From Lusitaniella coriacea LEGE 07157 (GTDB lineage Bacteria > Cyanobacteriota > Cyanobacteriia > Cyanobacteriales > Spirulinaceae): a DNA stretch of 64,000 bases. The notes beneath the pieces are model-generated. The model was not told the DNA's origin. It saw only the letters and a list, made by a program, of their open reading frames with translations, and ran no database searches. The DNA lies in assembly GCF_015207425.1 (NCBI RefSeq), contig NZ_JADEWZ010000008.1:1-64000 (forward strand), given 5' to 3'. The position numbers and the translations under genes are program-made. Of this stretch, positions 52,766-61,481 are shown in pieces (the first letter of the stretch is position 1; each line of letters starts with the position of its first letter).

Positions 52766-53500
52766 TTAGCGCCGAAATGTCCGATAGCGCCATTTATTGA
52801 TTTGCATTTCGCCAAATCTTGCTAGGTGTTGCAATTGCGTGATTTCTTGCTCTAGTGACTCAATTTGATTGCTCTGTTTTTGGATTAACTGTTGAGCGTC
52901 ATCGGGGAGAACGCATTGCGCTGTTAAAATTTCCAAATCCTGTTGCAATTCATCAATACGAATAGATTTTTTCGCCAGTTCATCCTGTCGTGACTGAGCG
53001 ATCTCGTTTTGGTGAGAGATTAATAATTTTTTCTCCTTGAGTTGCTCTTGTGAATCGACTATTTGTTCTGCTTGACTTTTGTTGTTTTGCCGTAGCGCTT
53101 GATTGATTTGAGTTTGCCGATCGTTTAAGACTTGATGTTGACTAAGTTGATGCTGTAGATCGGCAAATTGCTGTTGTAGTTGGGCGAGTTCGCTTTTTAA
53201 TTGAGTGATGGCTCTGTTTTCTTCTTTTGTCTGCTGCGTTCTTGAAGTTTCGTTCCTTGCTTCTTGAGTTTGAGAGATGATGTTGATTTCGATTTCTTCT
53301 ACTCGTTCTGGAGTCTGAATTTTTTGAAGTGCGATTGTTGTCTTAGCCGAAGGGCTGGCAACCGCGATCGCGCCGCTCACAATTTGCTCGACCAACGCAG
53401 ACCGAGATAAGCCCGTTTCTTTCGCCATTCGACCTAACCCATCGATTGCGGTCGGACTGAGAGAAACTCTAAATCGCGATTGACTTTCTAAAGACTTCAT
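52766..53500 (-). CDS. ribbon-helix-helix-like, coiled-coil protein sharing a tail motif with the adjacent linker
   Basis: 244 aa from ATG 53500 (MKSLESQSRF); the extra N-terminus of the longer frame is poor. Residues 5-45 look like a ribbon-helix-helix unit (SRFRVSLSPTAIDGLGRMAK, then ETGLSRSALVEQIV). Residues 80-222 are a long Q/E/L-rich coiled-coil. The C-terminus (202-244) contains LARFGEMQINKWRYRTF, nearly the same as the end of the linker encoded just upstream. I do not recognise a characterised family. Position in the cpe run suggests a regulatory or assembly role at the phycobilisome. Confidence 0.75.
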   Translation of the reverse strand: MKSLESQSRFRVSLSPTAIDGLGRMAKETGLSRSALVEQIVSGAIAVASPSAKTTIALQKIQTPERVEEIEINIISQTQEARNETSRTQQTKEENRAITQLKSELAQLQQQFADLQHQLSQHQVLNDRQTQINQALRQNNKSQAEQIVDSQEQLKEKKLLISHQNEIAQSRQDELAKKSIRIDELQQDLEILTAQCVLPDDAQQLIQKQSNQIESLEQEITQLQHLARFGEMQINKWRYRTFRR

Positions 53501-53608
53501 CGTAGGGTAGTATGTTGACTCGTGACTAACATGATCTTCAAACAAGCTATGAGAACAGTATATTGCGCCATAGCTTTGTCTGAAGAAACCTTTAACATTT
53601 AACAAGTT

Positions 53609-54682
53609 TTAGAAAAATGTACGACTGCGCCATTTATTGAGTTTTGCCTCTCCAATCGTTGCAAAGCGTTGAGCTTCTAAAATTTCTTGTTCGAGGGTAG
53701 CAATTGTCTCGGCTTGTTCTTTAGATTGACGCTGAAGTGCTTCGTAGCTGTCCGCTATTTCTGTTTCTTGTTGAGCCTCCACTTGCCAACCGGGGACGAA
53801 ACGACTTGGTTCGCTGGGAGTAGAAGTAGAAGATTGCCACGCGCTTAAGTAAGCAGAACCAATCGAGGCAAAGGGTTTTAAATCCGATAGCCGTTCTTGC
53901 AGCACCGCGATCGCGCGATCCTGTTCTTGGCACTTCTGTTTGAGAGATTGATAGGCTTGTACGGACGTAACAGAAGTTGATGGGGGAGTGTATTTTTTTG
54001 CTTTGGGTTTGAGGGCGGCGGCAATCGGCGAAGGAGACTGCGCCCGCGAGAGAGGAATAACAGTACTGGGCGTATTGGTCGCGATCGCTTTGTTGAGTCG
54101 AGATTGGGTTCCACCAAAGCTAGAACGATCGCTGCTGCAAGCGCCGCGCAACAGTTGGAAGAGGTGAGTAAAACCGACTAAACTTTTTCCCGTCTGGGTT
54201 TTATAGCCTCGGTAATAGGGAACAATATTCTCGCCAAAATTCTGTTGATATTCATCGCTATCGAGATAAGTATCAATCTCTGCCTCAAAACCCCCTTCAT
54301 CAAGAATTTGGCTGTGAGCCTTCATTTCTTCATAACTGTCTGGAGCGCGACCCAGCAAGTGTTTAAAATTTAATTCAATAAAGCGGTAACGGGGAGAACT
54401 CTCGAAAAAACGCTCGCGATACAGGTCGGATTTTGCCACTTGCCGAACGAACTCGCGAACAGTTATTTCACCATTTTTAAGCTTAGATTCCGGGACGACA
54501 AGTCGCTCGCTTTCCATCACGTAAGCGTTCCCTAACACTTGTCGATAAACTGCTCGAATTACTGTCTCAATTTCTTGATGAGAATCAAATAAACTCGCAT
54601 TAAATGGTTCTGTTTCTTCAAACAAACTAATTCCTAATTGCGAGGCTTGAGTTGTCACAGGATTTATGAAACGACTAACCAT
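53609..54682 (-). CDS. phycobilisome rod linker with duplicated coiled-coil C-terminal module
   Basis: 357 aa. The pfam00427-type linker domain (about 35-180) is complete: [40 protein letters not shown] and [20 protein letters not shown]. Residues 185-243 are low-complexity Ser/Pro. Two copies of a 42-residue module follow, at 244-285 and 313-354, each a short coiled-coil ending in FA-x-I-G-x-A-x-L-x-x-W. No CpcD domain is present. It probably connects phycoerythrin discs. ATG 54682; 27 bp after cpeR. CpeC or CpeD equivalent not decided. Confidence 0.85.
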   Translation of the reverse strand: MVSRFINPVTTQASQLGISLFEETEPFNASLFDSHQEIETVIRAVYRQVLGNAYVMESERLVVPESKLKNGEITVREFVRQVAKSDLYRERFFESSPRYRFIELNFKHLLGRAPDSYEEMKAHSQILDEGGFEAEIDTYLDSDEYQQNFGENIVPYYRGYKTQTGKSLVGFTHLFQLLRGACSSDRSSFGGTQSRLNKAIATNTPSTVIPLSRAQSPSPIAAALKPKAKKYTPPSTSVTSVQAYQSLKQKCQEQDRAIAVLQERLSDLKPFASIGSAYLSAWQSSTSTPSEPSRFVPGWQVEAQQETEIADSYEALQRQSKEQAETIATLEQEILEAQRFATIGEAKLNKWRSRTFF

Positions 54683-54709
54683 CTTAAATAATCTCCTAAA
54701 TTTCTAATC

Positions 54710-55042
54710 TTAACAACGTTCGTCAAATCGAGTATAAAAGCTGCCGTACTTAATCCAATATTGTTTCAGACCGTGGTGCGGCGTATGCAAACTTGCCTTG
54801 GCTTGATAAAGAATGACTTGGCGATGCGTGCCAATCCAAACTTTGTTGATGGGTTCAACCGAAATTAGCGTTCCTCCTAAGCTAGCAACACATTCAGAAA
54901 ATCGCTCAACCGCAGAGTATTCGACGGTTTCAAAGATAAAAAAATTGCCGACGCAAATAAGATGCCGACTGCGAATCCAGGTTTGCATTTTTTTGCAAGC
55001 TGCTGGGGGTAACATGACTTTTTTCAACTCTACGCTCGGCAT
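54710..55042 (-). CDS. cpeR: CpeR, activator of phycoerythrin genes
   Basis: 110 aa from ATG 55042 (ATG 55015, MLPPAACKK, is an alternative start). Characteristic sequence KKMQTWIRSRHLICVGNFFI, then SVEPINKVWIGTHRQVILYQ and KYGSFYTRFDER. In Fremyella CpeR, last gene of cpeCDESTR, is needed to express cpeBA. Here it follows cpeT by 22 bp, keeping the S-T-R order. Confidence 0.93.
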   Translation of the reverse strand: MPSVELKKVMLPPAACKKMQTWIRSRHLICVGNFFIFETVEYSAVERFSECVASLGGTLISVEPINKVWIGTHRQVILYQAKASLHTPHHGLKQYWIKYGSFYTRFDERC

Positions 55043-55064
55043 CTCCTATCTTCGTTTTAAATCG

Positions 55065-55694
55065 TTATTCAATGGATTGGGTTGGGACTTCATTGGCAAA
55101 ACTTTGCCATTTTTCAAAACGTAAAGGACCTGCTGCCGAACCCCAAACTTGTTCGTGGGTATTAATATCCAAACCTCGGTCTGAGCTTACCCAAGTTTGC
55201 TCGGTTAGTTCGACTTCGCTGACTAAATAAGTTTGGTGACCTCGTTTTTCAATGGAGCATTGATTGCCCGGTTCGACGCTGCCGCGAAACATTTCGCCAT
55301 CCCTTTGAAAAATCATCGAACAGTGGTAGCGTCGCTGGATGCAATCGGGGGTAATTGAGCGAAGAATGTCTAATTCTCGCGCTGCTCCGGCATAGCGCAG
55401 GCGGTCGGTTAGACTATAATTTTCAATGTAAATCCGATCGCCCCAATCGACTAATCGATGAATGCCTTGGCGATAAGGTGTCCAAAGATCGTGGTCGTAA
55501 ACTTGTTCTGAATAGAAGCCAATGGTATTAAAAAATGAAACGGGTAAGGGACGAAAAAAAATGCGGATATGTGCGTAAGTCGCGGGTTGGTCAAAGGCTT
55601 GTTTTTGGTTGCTAAAATCCCCTGCCATCCAACGGGCTAAGGTGACCATTAGCTCGCTATGTTGTGCTTCTATATCCAGGCGCGGTTGACTCAT
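55065..55694 (-). CDS. cpeT: CpcT/CpeT-type chromophore lyase
   Basis: 209 aa. Conserved sequence IRIFFRPLPVSFFNTIGFYS, YDHDLWTPYRQGIHRL, RRYHCSMIFQ, FRGSVEPGNQC and VSSDRGLDI. T-type lyases attach bilins to Cys-153/165-type sites of beta subunits. Placement between cpeS and cpeR supports a phycoerythrin target. ATG 55694. Confidence 0.93.
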   Translation of the reverse strand: MSQPRLDIEAQHSELMVTLARWMAGDFSNQKQAFDQPATYAHIRIFFRPLPVSFFNTIGFYSEQVYDHDLWTPYRQGIHRLVDWGDRIYIENYSLTDRLRYAGAARELDILRSITPDCIQRRYHCSMIFQRDGEMFRGSVEPGNQCSIEKRGHQTYLVSEVELTEQTWVSSDRGLDINTHEQVWGSAAGPLRFEKWQSFANEVPTQSIE

Positions 55695-55719
55695 TTTCTC
55701 TAACTTGAGACTAACGATT

Positions 55720-56253
55720 TTATTGACCGGACAAGGAACGAATTTCTGAAGAAAAAGAAGCCGTTACAACTCCAGATCCAGCACTGGTTTTAATCAGCGA
55801 TACGCGCAATCGCAAGTTGGGGGTTGCAAACCAAATTTTTTCTTCTGCGGTAGCGCGATCGTATTCAGTAGAAAGTGTAAATGTTCCGTTTTCGCTAATA
55901 CAATACTGCCCGATTGAGGGAATGGTTTCTGCGTATCCGCGATCGCGCAGAAGTTTACCTTGTGCGGGGTTATCAGCGTCAGGAATCGGTACGAGAACGG
56001 TCGTACCTTGGGAGGCTTCATTCTCATCCCAATCAGACTCTCCTTCCCAGCTCATACGAAAAGGAGCGACTGCGGTAGCCGGATCGATGTTGTTGGACTT
56101 ACACAGCGCGATCGCGTCAGGATCGTTTGGGTCTAAAGCAACAATGTCAATCGTGGATATTACCTGCTCAAAATGAGCAAAAGCAAGGTGATGAGCGCTG
56201 CGCTGCGAACGCCAGCGTCCCAAGGAAAGTTCCACAAATTTGGTAATATCCAT
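55720..56253 (-). CDS. cpeS: CpcS/CpeS-type phycobiliprotein lyase
   Basis: 177 aa, lipocalin-like fold. FVELSLGRWRSQRSAHHLAF, WEGESDWDENEAS, LLRDRGYAETIPSIGQYCI and WFATPNLRLRVSLIK are typical. S-type lyases attach bilins to Cys-82/84-type sites. It opens the S-T-R run, 25 bp before cpeT. The Asp/Trp pair in ESDWDEN and Arg in RDRGYAE are retained. ATG 56253. Confidence 0.92.
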   Translation of the reverse strand: MDITKFVELSLGRWRSQRSAHHLAFAHFEQVISTIDIVALDPNDPDAIALCKSNNIDPATAVAPFRMSWEGESDWDENEASQGTTVLVPIPDADNPAQGKLLRDRGYAETIPSIGQYCISENGTFTLSTEYDRATAEEKIWFATPNLRLRVSLIKTSAGSGVVTASFSSEIRSLSGQ

Positions 56254-56349
56254 TACAACACTGACTGATTGAAAAGAACTAAATTAAAAGCAATTAAAGG
56301 ATTCAAACTGCCAGCAAAAACTCAGGAAAATCGCTTTGAAAGAAAGTAG

Positions 56350-56376
56350 AGGGGATTTGTTAGCAGCAAATCCCCT
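56350..56376. other. perfect 10-bp hairpin between the CpeE-like linker gene and cpeS
   Basis: AGGGGATTTG-TTAGCAG-CAAATCCCCT. No T-run on the minus strand, so it could set transcript stability or partial termination, raising linker over lyase levels. The 217-bp gap 56254-56470 holds no gene. Confidence 0.65.
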
Positions 56377-56470
56377 GCCTTCAAAAAACAGGTCATTTTG
56401 AACTTGCTAAACTTGCCTTAAGGTATTGCTCTCTTAAAGCAGCTTGTCTAGACTCGCTTCTCCCTAAAAA

Positions 56471-57229
56471 CTAGGAGACCTCAGTAATACTGAGAATTTT
56501 GCCGCCGGTCTTTTGAATGTTTTGAATTTTCTGGGAGAGTTGATTGTAAGAAACTTCAACAACGGCGTTGCTTTGGCGCACGCGAGGGCCAGAACCGACT
56601 TGAGATACGGCGATGCGGAAACGCTTGCTCCTCGTGCCAGAAGAAGCGCCTCTTGCTGGAGACGAGATTTTCGTCGGGCGATTCCCTGCAACGTCGCTAA
56701 TGAGTTTAGCGCGACCGCCGAGGGAACTACTGGCATAGCCACGCATGATGGCAAAGGTACGATTGAAGCCTACATTTTTAATCCCTGCTTGGCTGCGATT
56801 TCCGCGAGTGTAGGGAACGGTATTTTCGCCAAAATTATCGAGATATTCTTCGCTATTAAGATAAGAATCAATCTCGGCATCGTAACCCTGTTCGTTGTAA
56901 ATGCAAACGTGCTGGGAAATTTCTGCTTGGTCTTGGGGAGCGCGTCCGAGGAAATGCTTGAAGTTTAGCTCAATAAAGCGATACGGGGAAGAATATTCAA
57001 AGTAGCGAGACTTATAGAAGTCGGACTTGGCAATGGATTCGATAAATCCGCGCACTGTAATATCGCCGTTGCGCAATTGCGATTCTGCACTGGAAAAGCG
57101 TTCGCTCTGCAATAAGTGCGGATTGCCGAGGACTTGGCGGTACACTGCTCGAATGATAACTTGCAAGTCTTCTTCACTTGCATTAGGACGTAGTTCAATG
57201 GGGTCAGCATCAGCGATCCACAATGACAT
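56471..57229 (-). CDS. cpeE: phycobilisome rod linker with C-terminal CpcD domain (CpeE-like)
   Basis: 252 aa. Linker domain (about 20-150: [53 protein letters not shown]) and a C-terminal CpcD domain (about 195-252, RFRIAVSQVGSGPRVRQSNA and the KILSITEVS end). Immediately upstream of cpeS, the position of cpeE in cpeCDESTR; that is the basis for the symbol, not a residue-level assignment. ATG 57229. Confidence 0.85.
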   Translation of the reverse strand: MSLWIADADPIELRPNASEEDLQVIIRAVYRQVLGNPHLLQSERFSSAESQLRNGDITVRGFIESIAKSDFYKSRYFEYSSPYRFIELNFKHFLGRAPQDQAEISQHVCIYNEQGYDAEIDSYLNSEEYLDNFGENTVPYTRGNRSQAGIKNVGFNRTFAIMRGYASSSLGGRAKLISDVAGNRPTKISSPARGASSGTRSKRFRIAVSQVGSGPRVRQSNAVVEVSYNQLSQKIQNIQKTGGKILSITEVS

Positions 57230-57933
57230 TGTTATTTCTCCTATTGATAAATTTGAAATGCGACTGGGCTAAATTTAAAATCCAACGTTTTATCGATCGA
57301 CTTTTCACAAGAGTCGTATTTGTTGAGGTGCAAGCCAAACTAAACGCCAAGCTCCACACGAAGAATTGCTTAACCAATTCCTGATTTATGGTTAACTCGC
57401 TCGGAATTCAAAGTGTGGGACTTTAAAAATATCCGGAGCAATATCCCCAAAGTTGGCAAGTTGAGCAAAACGCAGACAAACACAGCACCTTACAAACCTT
57501 ATGCTTTGCTTTGCTACGCTTTATTCAATATGACTTCCCAGGCAATTGCCCATTGCTTGCTAATTGGAATTTTTAACACCTCGTTAGGTTTATTTATACA
57601 ATGCCTTTTGAGGGATTTATTGTCAAGAATTGTAAACCAACCCATCAAATTGTATGTCTGATGGGGGATGTGAGAGCGGTAATATCAAATAGTTTCTAGT
57701 TTGCTATAACAGGATTGACACGGGGTGACGGGGCGACGGGGTGACGGGGTGATATAAAACCCGGTTGAATGCTCTCAGTGAGGACTGACACGGCACTTCG
57801 ACACGCTCAGTGACCGGGAGACACGGGGACACGGTGAATTTTTATAATGGGCAATTTGAAGGATTTGATATGACGGGGTGAGAAATATATAGCACTGTTT
57901 TTACAATTTCATATAAGAAATTCAAGTCTATTG
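57230..57933. other. intergenic region with cpe promoter and repeats
   Basis: 704 bp. The 57230-57420 part should hold the cpe promoter, but I cannot place boxes. A plus-strand frame at 57413-57661 is not convincing. From 57715 it holds GGGGTGAC tandem units and repeat family A. Confidence 0.5.
57752..57871 (+). repeat. interspersed repeat family A, 120-bp copy
   Basis: ATATAAAACCCGGTTGAATG at the left and TTTATAATGGGCAATTTGAA then GGATTTGATAT at the right. The interior is expanded by a GACACGGCACTTCGACACG segment. Confidence 0.7.
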
Positions 57934-58494
57934 TTAATGCTCTTTTTGCTCTACGCCAAAACCGACGAGGGCAACTTGTTCTAGGGGTTGTCCTTCTGGG
58001 GGACGTAGGTAGTTGAGGATTTTGCGAATTCTCAGGTTGGGATTAATTAGTGTAATAGAATCGACGGAGACGACGCGGGTGTAATTAGTGGTCATCAGGA
58101 GTTCTCGGACTTTTGGATCGAAGCGGAAGTGAGAGATGATGGGTTTCGCTTCTTCGTAGGCGCGATCGCGCAGGTAATCGCCTTCGAGAAAGGAGGCATT
58201 TTCTTGGGTGGGAACGAAGAGAAGATTGAGTTGTTGGGAGACTTCTTCACCTTTTTCAGAAATGGTATAAAAGCTGAGGCTGTATCCCGGCAAAATTTCA
58301 AGGTTGGACGGGACTGGGTATTTATTGTCCAATAAAACCTGAGTTTTGCGGTCAATGTCTAAGGGATTGATGTTAAATTCCGTGCGCGATCGCTCGACTT
58401 CCTGGTGGGTGAGATAGTGGTAGCTTCGTTCTGTCACCCATTTACCGACACAGCAGTCAAAGAATTGTTGAAATTGAGATAGATCGTTGAGCAT
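57934..58494 (-). CDS. CpcS/CpeS-family lyase, second type
   Basis: 186 aa. Family features: FFDCCVGKWVTERSYHYLT, LEGDYLRDRAYEEAKPIISH, MTTNYTRVVSVDSITLINP and a C-terminal LVGFGVEQK. It is diverged from CpeS: longer spacing and no WDEN-type segment. It follows the phycobiliprotein-like gene by 26 bp, so the pair may act together. Which subunit or Cys it serves is unknown. ATG 58494. Confidence 0.87.
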   Translation of the reverse strand: MLNDLSQFQQFFDCCVGKWVTERSYHYLTHQEVERSRTEFNINPLDIDRKTQVLLDNKYPVPSNLEILPGYSLSFYTISEKGEEVSQQLNLLFVPTQENASFLEGDYLRDRAYEEAKPIISHFRFDPKVRELLMTTNYTRVVSVDSITLINPNLRIRKILNYLRPPEGQPLEQVALVGFGVEQKEH

Positions 58495-58520
58495 TGGGTT
58501 ACTACGGGTTTGATTTGAAC

Positions 58521-59099
58521 TTATTGAGATTGAAACTGACGAAGTTCTCGAATCAAAGAATCAAAATAGGGCGCGATTTCTGCTTTGGGGGTGATGTGTT
58601 TGAGGCTTGCTGTTTTCAGGTTTTCTAGTCCCAAAATCATTGCTTTGAGGGGAACGCGCAATTCTTGGTACAACAATTCCATATTTTTGAGTCCGTCTTG
58701 GGAGAGATATTGCGGGTTATTCCCTGCAATTCCGTAGGTGATGCAACGAAGAAAGTGCCAAAAGTCTCGCCAACAGGATTCTGCACGGATGGGGGGATAG
58801 AGATCGCCGCCCGGTTGCGCGATCGCGGGATATTGGGCAAGGACTTGTTCTCGCGCTGTATCAACAATTTCCGGCGCGCGATCGCGCAATGTTTTAACGA
58901 CTTCAATCCAGGGTAGGGGAGAAGAAGAGAGGGTTTGAATTTGAGCGAGATCGCGATCGCGCAAATATCGCCCTTCATTGTCTGCGTCCTGGAAAATTTG
59001 AATGACTTCGTTGGGGTGCGATCTTGTCCAGGAGGTGAAACTGACGATTCTGGCCTTGGCAATTAATTGTTTCGCGCGATCGCTGAGTTGAGAACTCAT
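58521..59099 (-). CDS. phycobiliprotein-like protein (phycobilisome protein family)
   Basis: 192 aa from ATG 59099 (MSSQLSDRAKQLIAKARIVS); the longer frame runs through GGCAGTA repeats and is rejected. Globin-like phycobilisome fold. GRYLRDRDLAQIQ and RAESCWRDFWHFLRCITYGI resemble the phycobiliprotein segment around Cys84, Arg and Asp, so bilin binding is possible. It is more diverged than canonical alpha/beta subunits. An S-type lyase follows in the same operon. Role unknown. Confidence 0.85.
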   Translation of the reverse strand: MSSQLSDRAKQLIAKARIVSFTSWTRSHPNEVIQIFQDADNEGRYLRDRDLAQIQTLSSSPLPWIEVVKTLRDRAPEIVDTAREQVLAQYPAIAQPGGDLYPPIRAESCWRDFWHFLRCITYGIAGNNPQYLSQDGLKNMELLYQELRVPLKAMILGLENLKTASLKHITPKAEIAPYFDSLIRELRQFQSQ

Positions 59100-59143
59100 A
59101 TAGCGTTTTCGTTTGGAATGTGGAACTGGACGTGACGGCAAAA

Positions 59144-59166
59144 GGCAGTAGGCAGTAGGCAGTAGG
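59144..59166. repeat. GGCAGTA heptamer tandem repeat
   Basis: Three GGCAGTA units flanked by GGCAAAA. Short tandem repeat typical of filamentous cyanobacteria; the gap 59100-59267 holds no gene. Confidence 0.75.
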
Positions 59167-59267
59167 CAAAAGGAGATACAGGTGTTATTTGGGGATATAA
59201 GAAATCTGTGTTGGGTTTCACGCTTCATTTGTAAACGCTATAGGAGTGCTTGCTCAATCTGAGACAG

Positions 59268-59489
59268 TTAAAGGGCTTCTTTTTCGCTTCTAAGCTGTGC
59301 GAGTGCCGCATCAATTTGGGCAATTTCTGGATGATTTTCCAAGTCTTTCAGGGCTTTTTTCTTGGAAAACTTGACTTTTTGAGCCATTTGCATGACACTT
59401 TCAACGATTCTTTCCCGATATTGCTCTAACTCGGCAATCACCGATTCAATCTCCTCGCGCGAAGTCGGTGAATTTGTGGTTTCAGTCAT
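59268..59489 (-). CDS. small conserved helical protein (73 aa)
   Basis: From ATG 59489 with AGAGGA about 5 bp upstream (the longer frame to 59516 lacks one). Charged helical protein: ESVIAELEQYRERIVESVMQ, then KKKALKDLENHPEIAQIDAALAQL-like sequence. Small helical proteins of this kind occur near phycobilisome genes. Function unknown. Confidence 0.7.
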   Translation of the reverse strand: MTETTNSPTSREEIESVIAELEQYRERIVESVMQMAQKVKFSKKKALKDLENHPEIAQIDAALAQLRSEKEAL

Positions 59490-59619
59490 GATTTTCCTCT
59501 CAAGAGTCAAAGGCAAATAAGGTTAAAGTTCCAGCCAATATCATCCCAAAAGCCGTTCCCCTTTAGCAATTTTGTAAAGTAAAGTAAAGAAAAATGAAAT
59601 TCTAACGAAATCGATTCTG

Positions 59620-60276
59620 ATGAGCATTAACGAAATCAAAACTGCTTTAGAGAGTTCTAATTTTCAAGATCGACTTAAGGCGCTGACGGCGTTGCGGCAG
59701 TATGAGCCAGAGGTTGCGGTTCCTTTATTATTAAGCCACGTCCGCGATCGCGAATTTTTAGTCCGCTCTTTTGTGGCGATGGGATTGGGAAAAAAGCAAA
59801 CTGCCGATTCCTTTGCCGCTTTACTCGAAATGATCAAATTCGATCGCGATCCCAATGTTCGAGCAGAAGCCAGCAATTCTCTCTCTCTCTTCGGTCAGAT
59901 TTCCGCATCTCATCTCGTTCAAACCTTTCTTCGAGACGACCATTGGTTGGTTCGTCGCAGCATTCTTGCCGCTTTGAATGAACTCGATTGTCCGGGGGAA
60001 TTGTTTGAGGTTTGCCTGTGTGGCTTAGAAGGAGAAGACCAGTCTGTAAAAGAAGCTTCCATTGAAAGCTTATCTCGCTTTGCCAATTCTCCTCAACAAG
60101 ACGCGGCACTGAGTTACATCCTACCTCTCGCTCAGGACTCCTGGTGGCGGAATCGGATGCGCGCGGCACAAGCATTGATAAGATTCGATTGTCCCCAAGC
60201 GAAGGACATTCTCGCTATTCTCCGAAAGGACGAGCATCATCGCGTTGTGGCGGCTGCCTTGGAAGCGGCAATTTAG
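59620..60276 (+). CDS. HEAT-repeat protein (PBS lyase/NblB-type)
   Basis: 218 aa, ~5 HEAT repeats: LKALTALRQYEPEVAVPLLL, FLVRSFVAMGLGKKQTADSF, DRDPNVRAEASNSLSLFG, DHWLVRRSILAALNE. It matches the small E/F- or NblB-like HEAT proteins of cyanobacteria. It could be a lyase accessory, an isomerase or a phycobilisome-turnover factor. Divergent from the small helical gene. ATG 59620. Confidence 0.82.
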   Translation: MSINEIKTALESSNFQDRLKALTALRQYEPEVAVPLLLSHVRDREFLVRSFVAMGLGKKQTADSFAALLEMIKFDRDPNVRAEASNSLSLFGQISASHLVQTFLRDDHWLVRRSILAALNELDCPGELFEVCLCGLEGEDQSVKEASIESLSRFANSPQQDAALSYILPLAQDSWWRNRMRAAQALIRFDCPQAKDILAILRKDEHHRVVAAALEAAI

Positions 60277-60465
60277 CTTTTGCTTTTTGATCGCGTTTCT
60301 CTATCAAATGAAGTACACAATTTTCAGCACTCGGCAATTAAGGTTTATTTAAGGGCAGAGAGAATTGCTTTATCGGTTAACAAGTATCAATACTTACAGA
60401 AATCTCTAAGCAATCTGCAAAAATTTGAAAAATCTAACTTGGCAGTCTATTCCAAGGAGGTATTG

Positions 60466-60666
60466 ATGAATTCAGACGCAGGACAAATGACCTGGCGACC
60501 GGACGGGGCGAGTTCAACAGATATGCTCTATTTACGGAGTGGCAACTTGGAACCGTGGCAACCCTATACCCATTTCCCTGAAATCGCATTGCCCGATCCT
60601 CCTGGTTTTTCCATTGGATATGCAACATTTCTTGCTTTGCTGAAAAAAGAGTGGCAGGCGGTGTAA
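60466..60666 (+). CDS. small hypothetical protein with strong ribosome-binding site (66 aa)
   Basis: ATG 60466 is preceded by AAGGAGG at 60454-60460, the best Shine-Dalgarno sequence in the region; the longer frame from 60280 is not needed. Sequence: GQMTWRPDGASSTDMLYLRS, then PWQPYTHFPEIALPDPPG and a hydrophobic/helical end. Unlike anything I can name. Between a HEAT gene and an S-type lyase. Confidence 0.7.
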   Translation: MNSDAGQMTWRPDGASSTDMLYLRSGNLEPWQPYTHFPEIALPDPPGFSIGYATFLALLKKEWQAV

Positions 60667-60809
60667 GGATCGCCCACTCAAACAGGATCGGACGCAATAG
60701 CAGAATTCCGATTTTCAAGGTAAAATATGAAGAATAGTAACGATACGCGACTCTTTTGTTGACAAAATAGCGTCATTACTAACTAAGGATTTATTGAGGT
60801 TTCTTCTCT

Positions 60810-61349
60810 ATGACATCATCTCTGCAAGGTTCTCAGTTATCGGCTCAAGCGTTAGCAACTGAGTTTTTTAAGCAGTCTGAAGGGGAGTGGAGATCCCAAC
60901 GGCGCTACTACACGCTGACAAATGAAGAGGTTCAAGAGGTTGTCAGTCTCCTTCAAGTTGGCTTTTTACCTGCGGGTAGCGCGGAACTGGTTGAATTAGC
61001 CAAGCTGCATCACTTAGAGGAGGAGAATGCCTTTATTTGTGGGGCAAAAACAAGTTGGGAGAGCAGCTATACAGGGACGAAGCGCAAACCTGCTAAGGGA
61101 TCGACCATATTTGGCGTTCGAGGCAATTTGTTGTACCGCGATCGCGGTTTTGCGACCTCTAAGCCCGTTACCGCCCAATTCTACTTCACCAATTCCCAAA
61201 CCATGTGTCTGAGAACGGAGTACAACGGTTCGGTGTTTGAAGAAGAACTCAAACTCATCGGTCAAAAATACCGCACTCGTCAGACGATCATCTCCCGCGC
61301 TGGGGAAGAACAAACGATCGGTCAGTATCTAGAGAAGCGGATTGCTTAA
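60810..61349 (+). CDS. CpcS/CpeS-family lyase, third type
   Basis: 179 aa. FFKQSEGEWRSQRRYYTLTN, GVRGNLLYRDRGFATSKPVT, LRTEYNGSVFEEELKLIG and YRTRQTIISRAGEEQTIGQY. It keeps the RDRG element of the family but lacks the Asp/Trp signature segment of CpeS. ATG 60810. A TTGACA at 60759-60764 lies in the right place for a promoter. Target subunit unknown. Confidence 0.88.
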   Translation: MTSSLQGSQLSAQALATEFFKQSEGEWRSQRRYYTLTNEEVQEVVSLLQVGFLPAGSAELVELAKLHHLEEENAFICGAKTSWESSYTGTKRKPAKGSTIFGVRGNLLYRDRGFATSKPVTAQFYFTNSQTMCLRTEYNGSVFEEELKLIGQKYRTRQTIISRAGEEQTIGQYLEKRIA

Positions 61350-61481
61350 TTGTTGTTATCGGGTGTATCTATCGCATTTCTCTGTTTGGTAAGGGATAAA
61401 GCTTTCAGGGAATAGGAAATAGAAAATTCCCCCCGTCACACTCAACGCACAAAATCGAGGTTGACGAATCACTAAGGAAGC

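Noticed and set aside
57413-57661. 82-aa plus-strand frame upstream of the cpe run
   Set aside because: Hydrophobic and Leu/Cys-rich without a ribosome-binding site, in the expected promoter region; no support.
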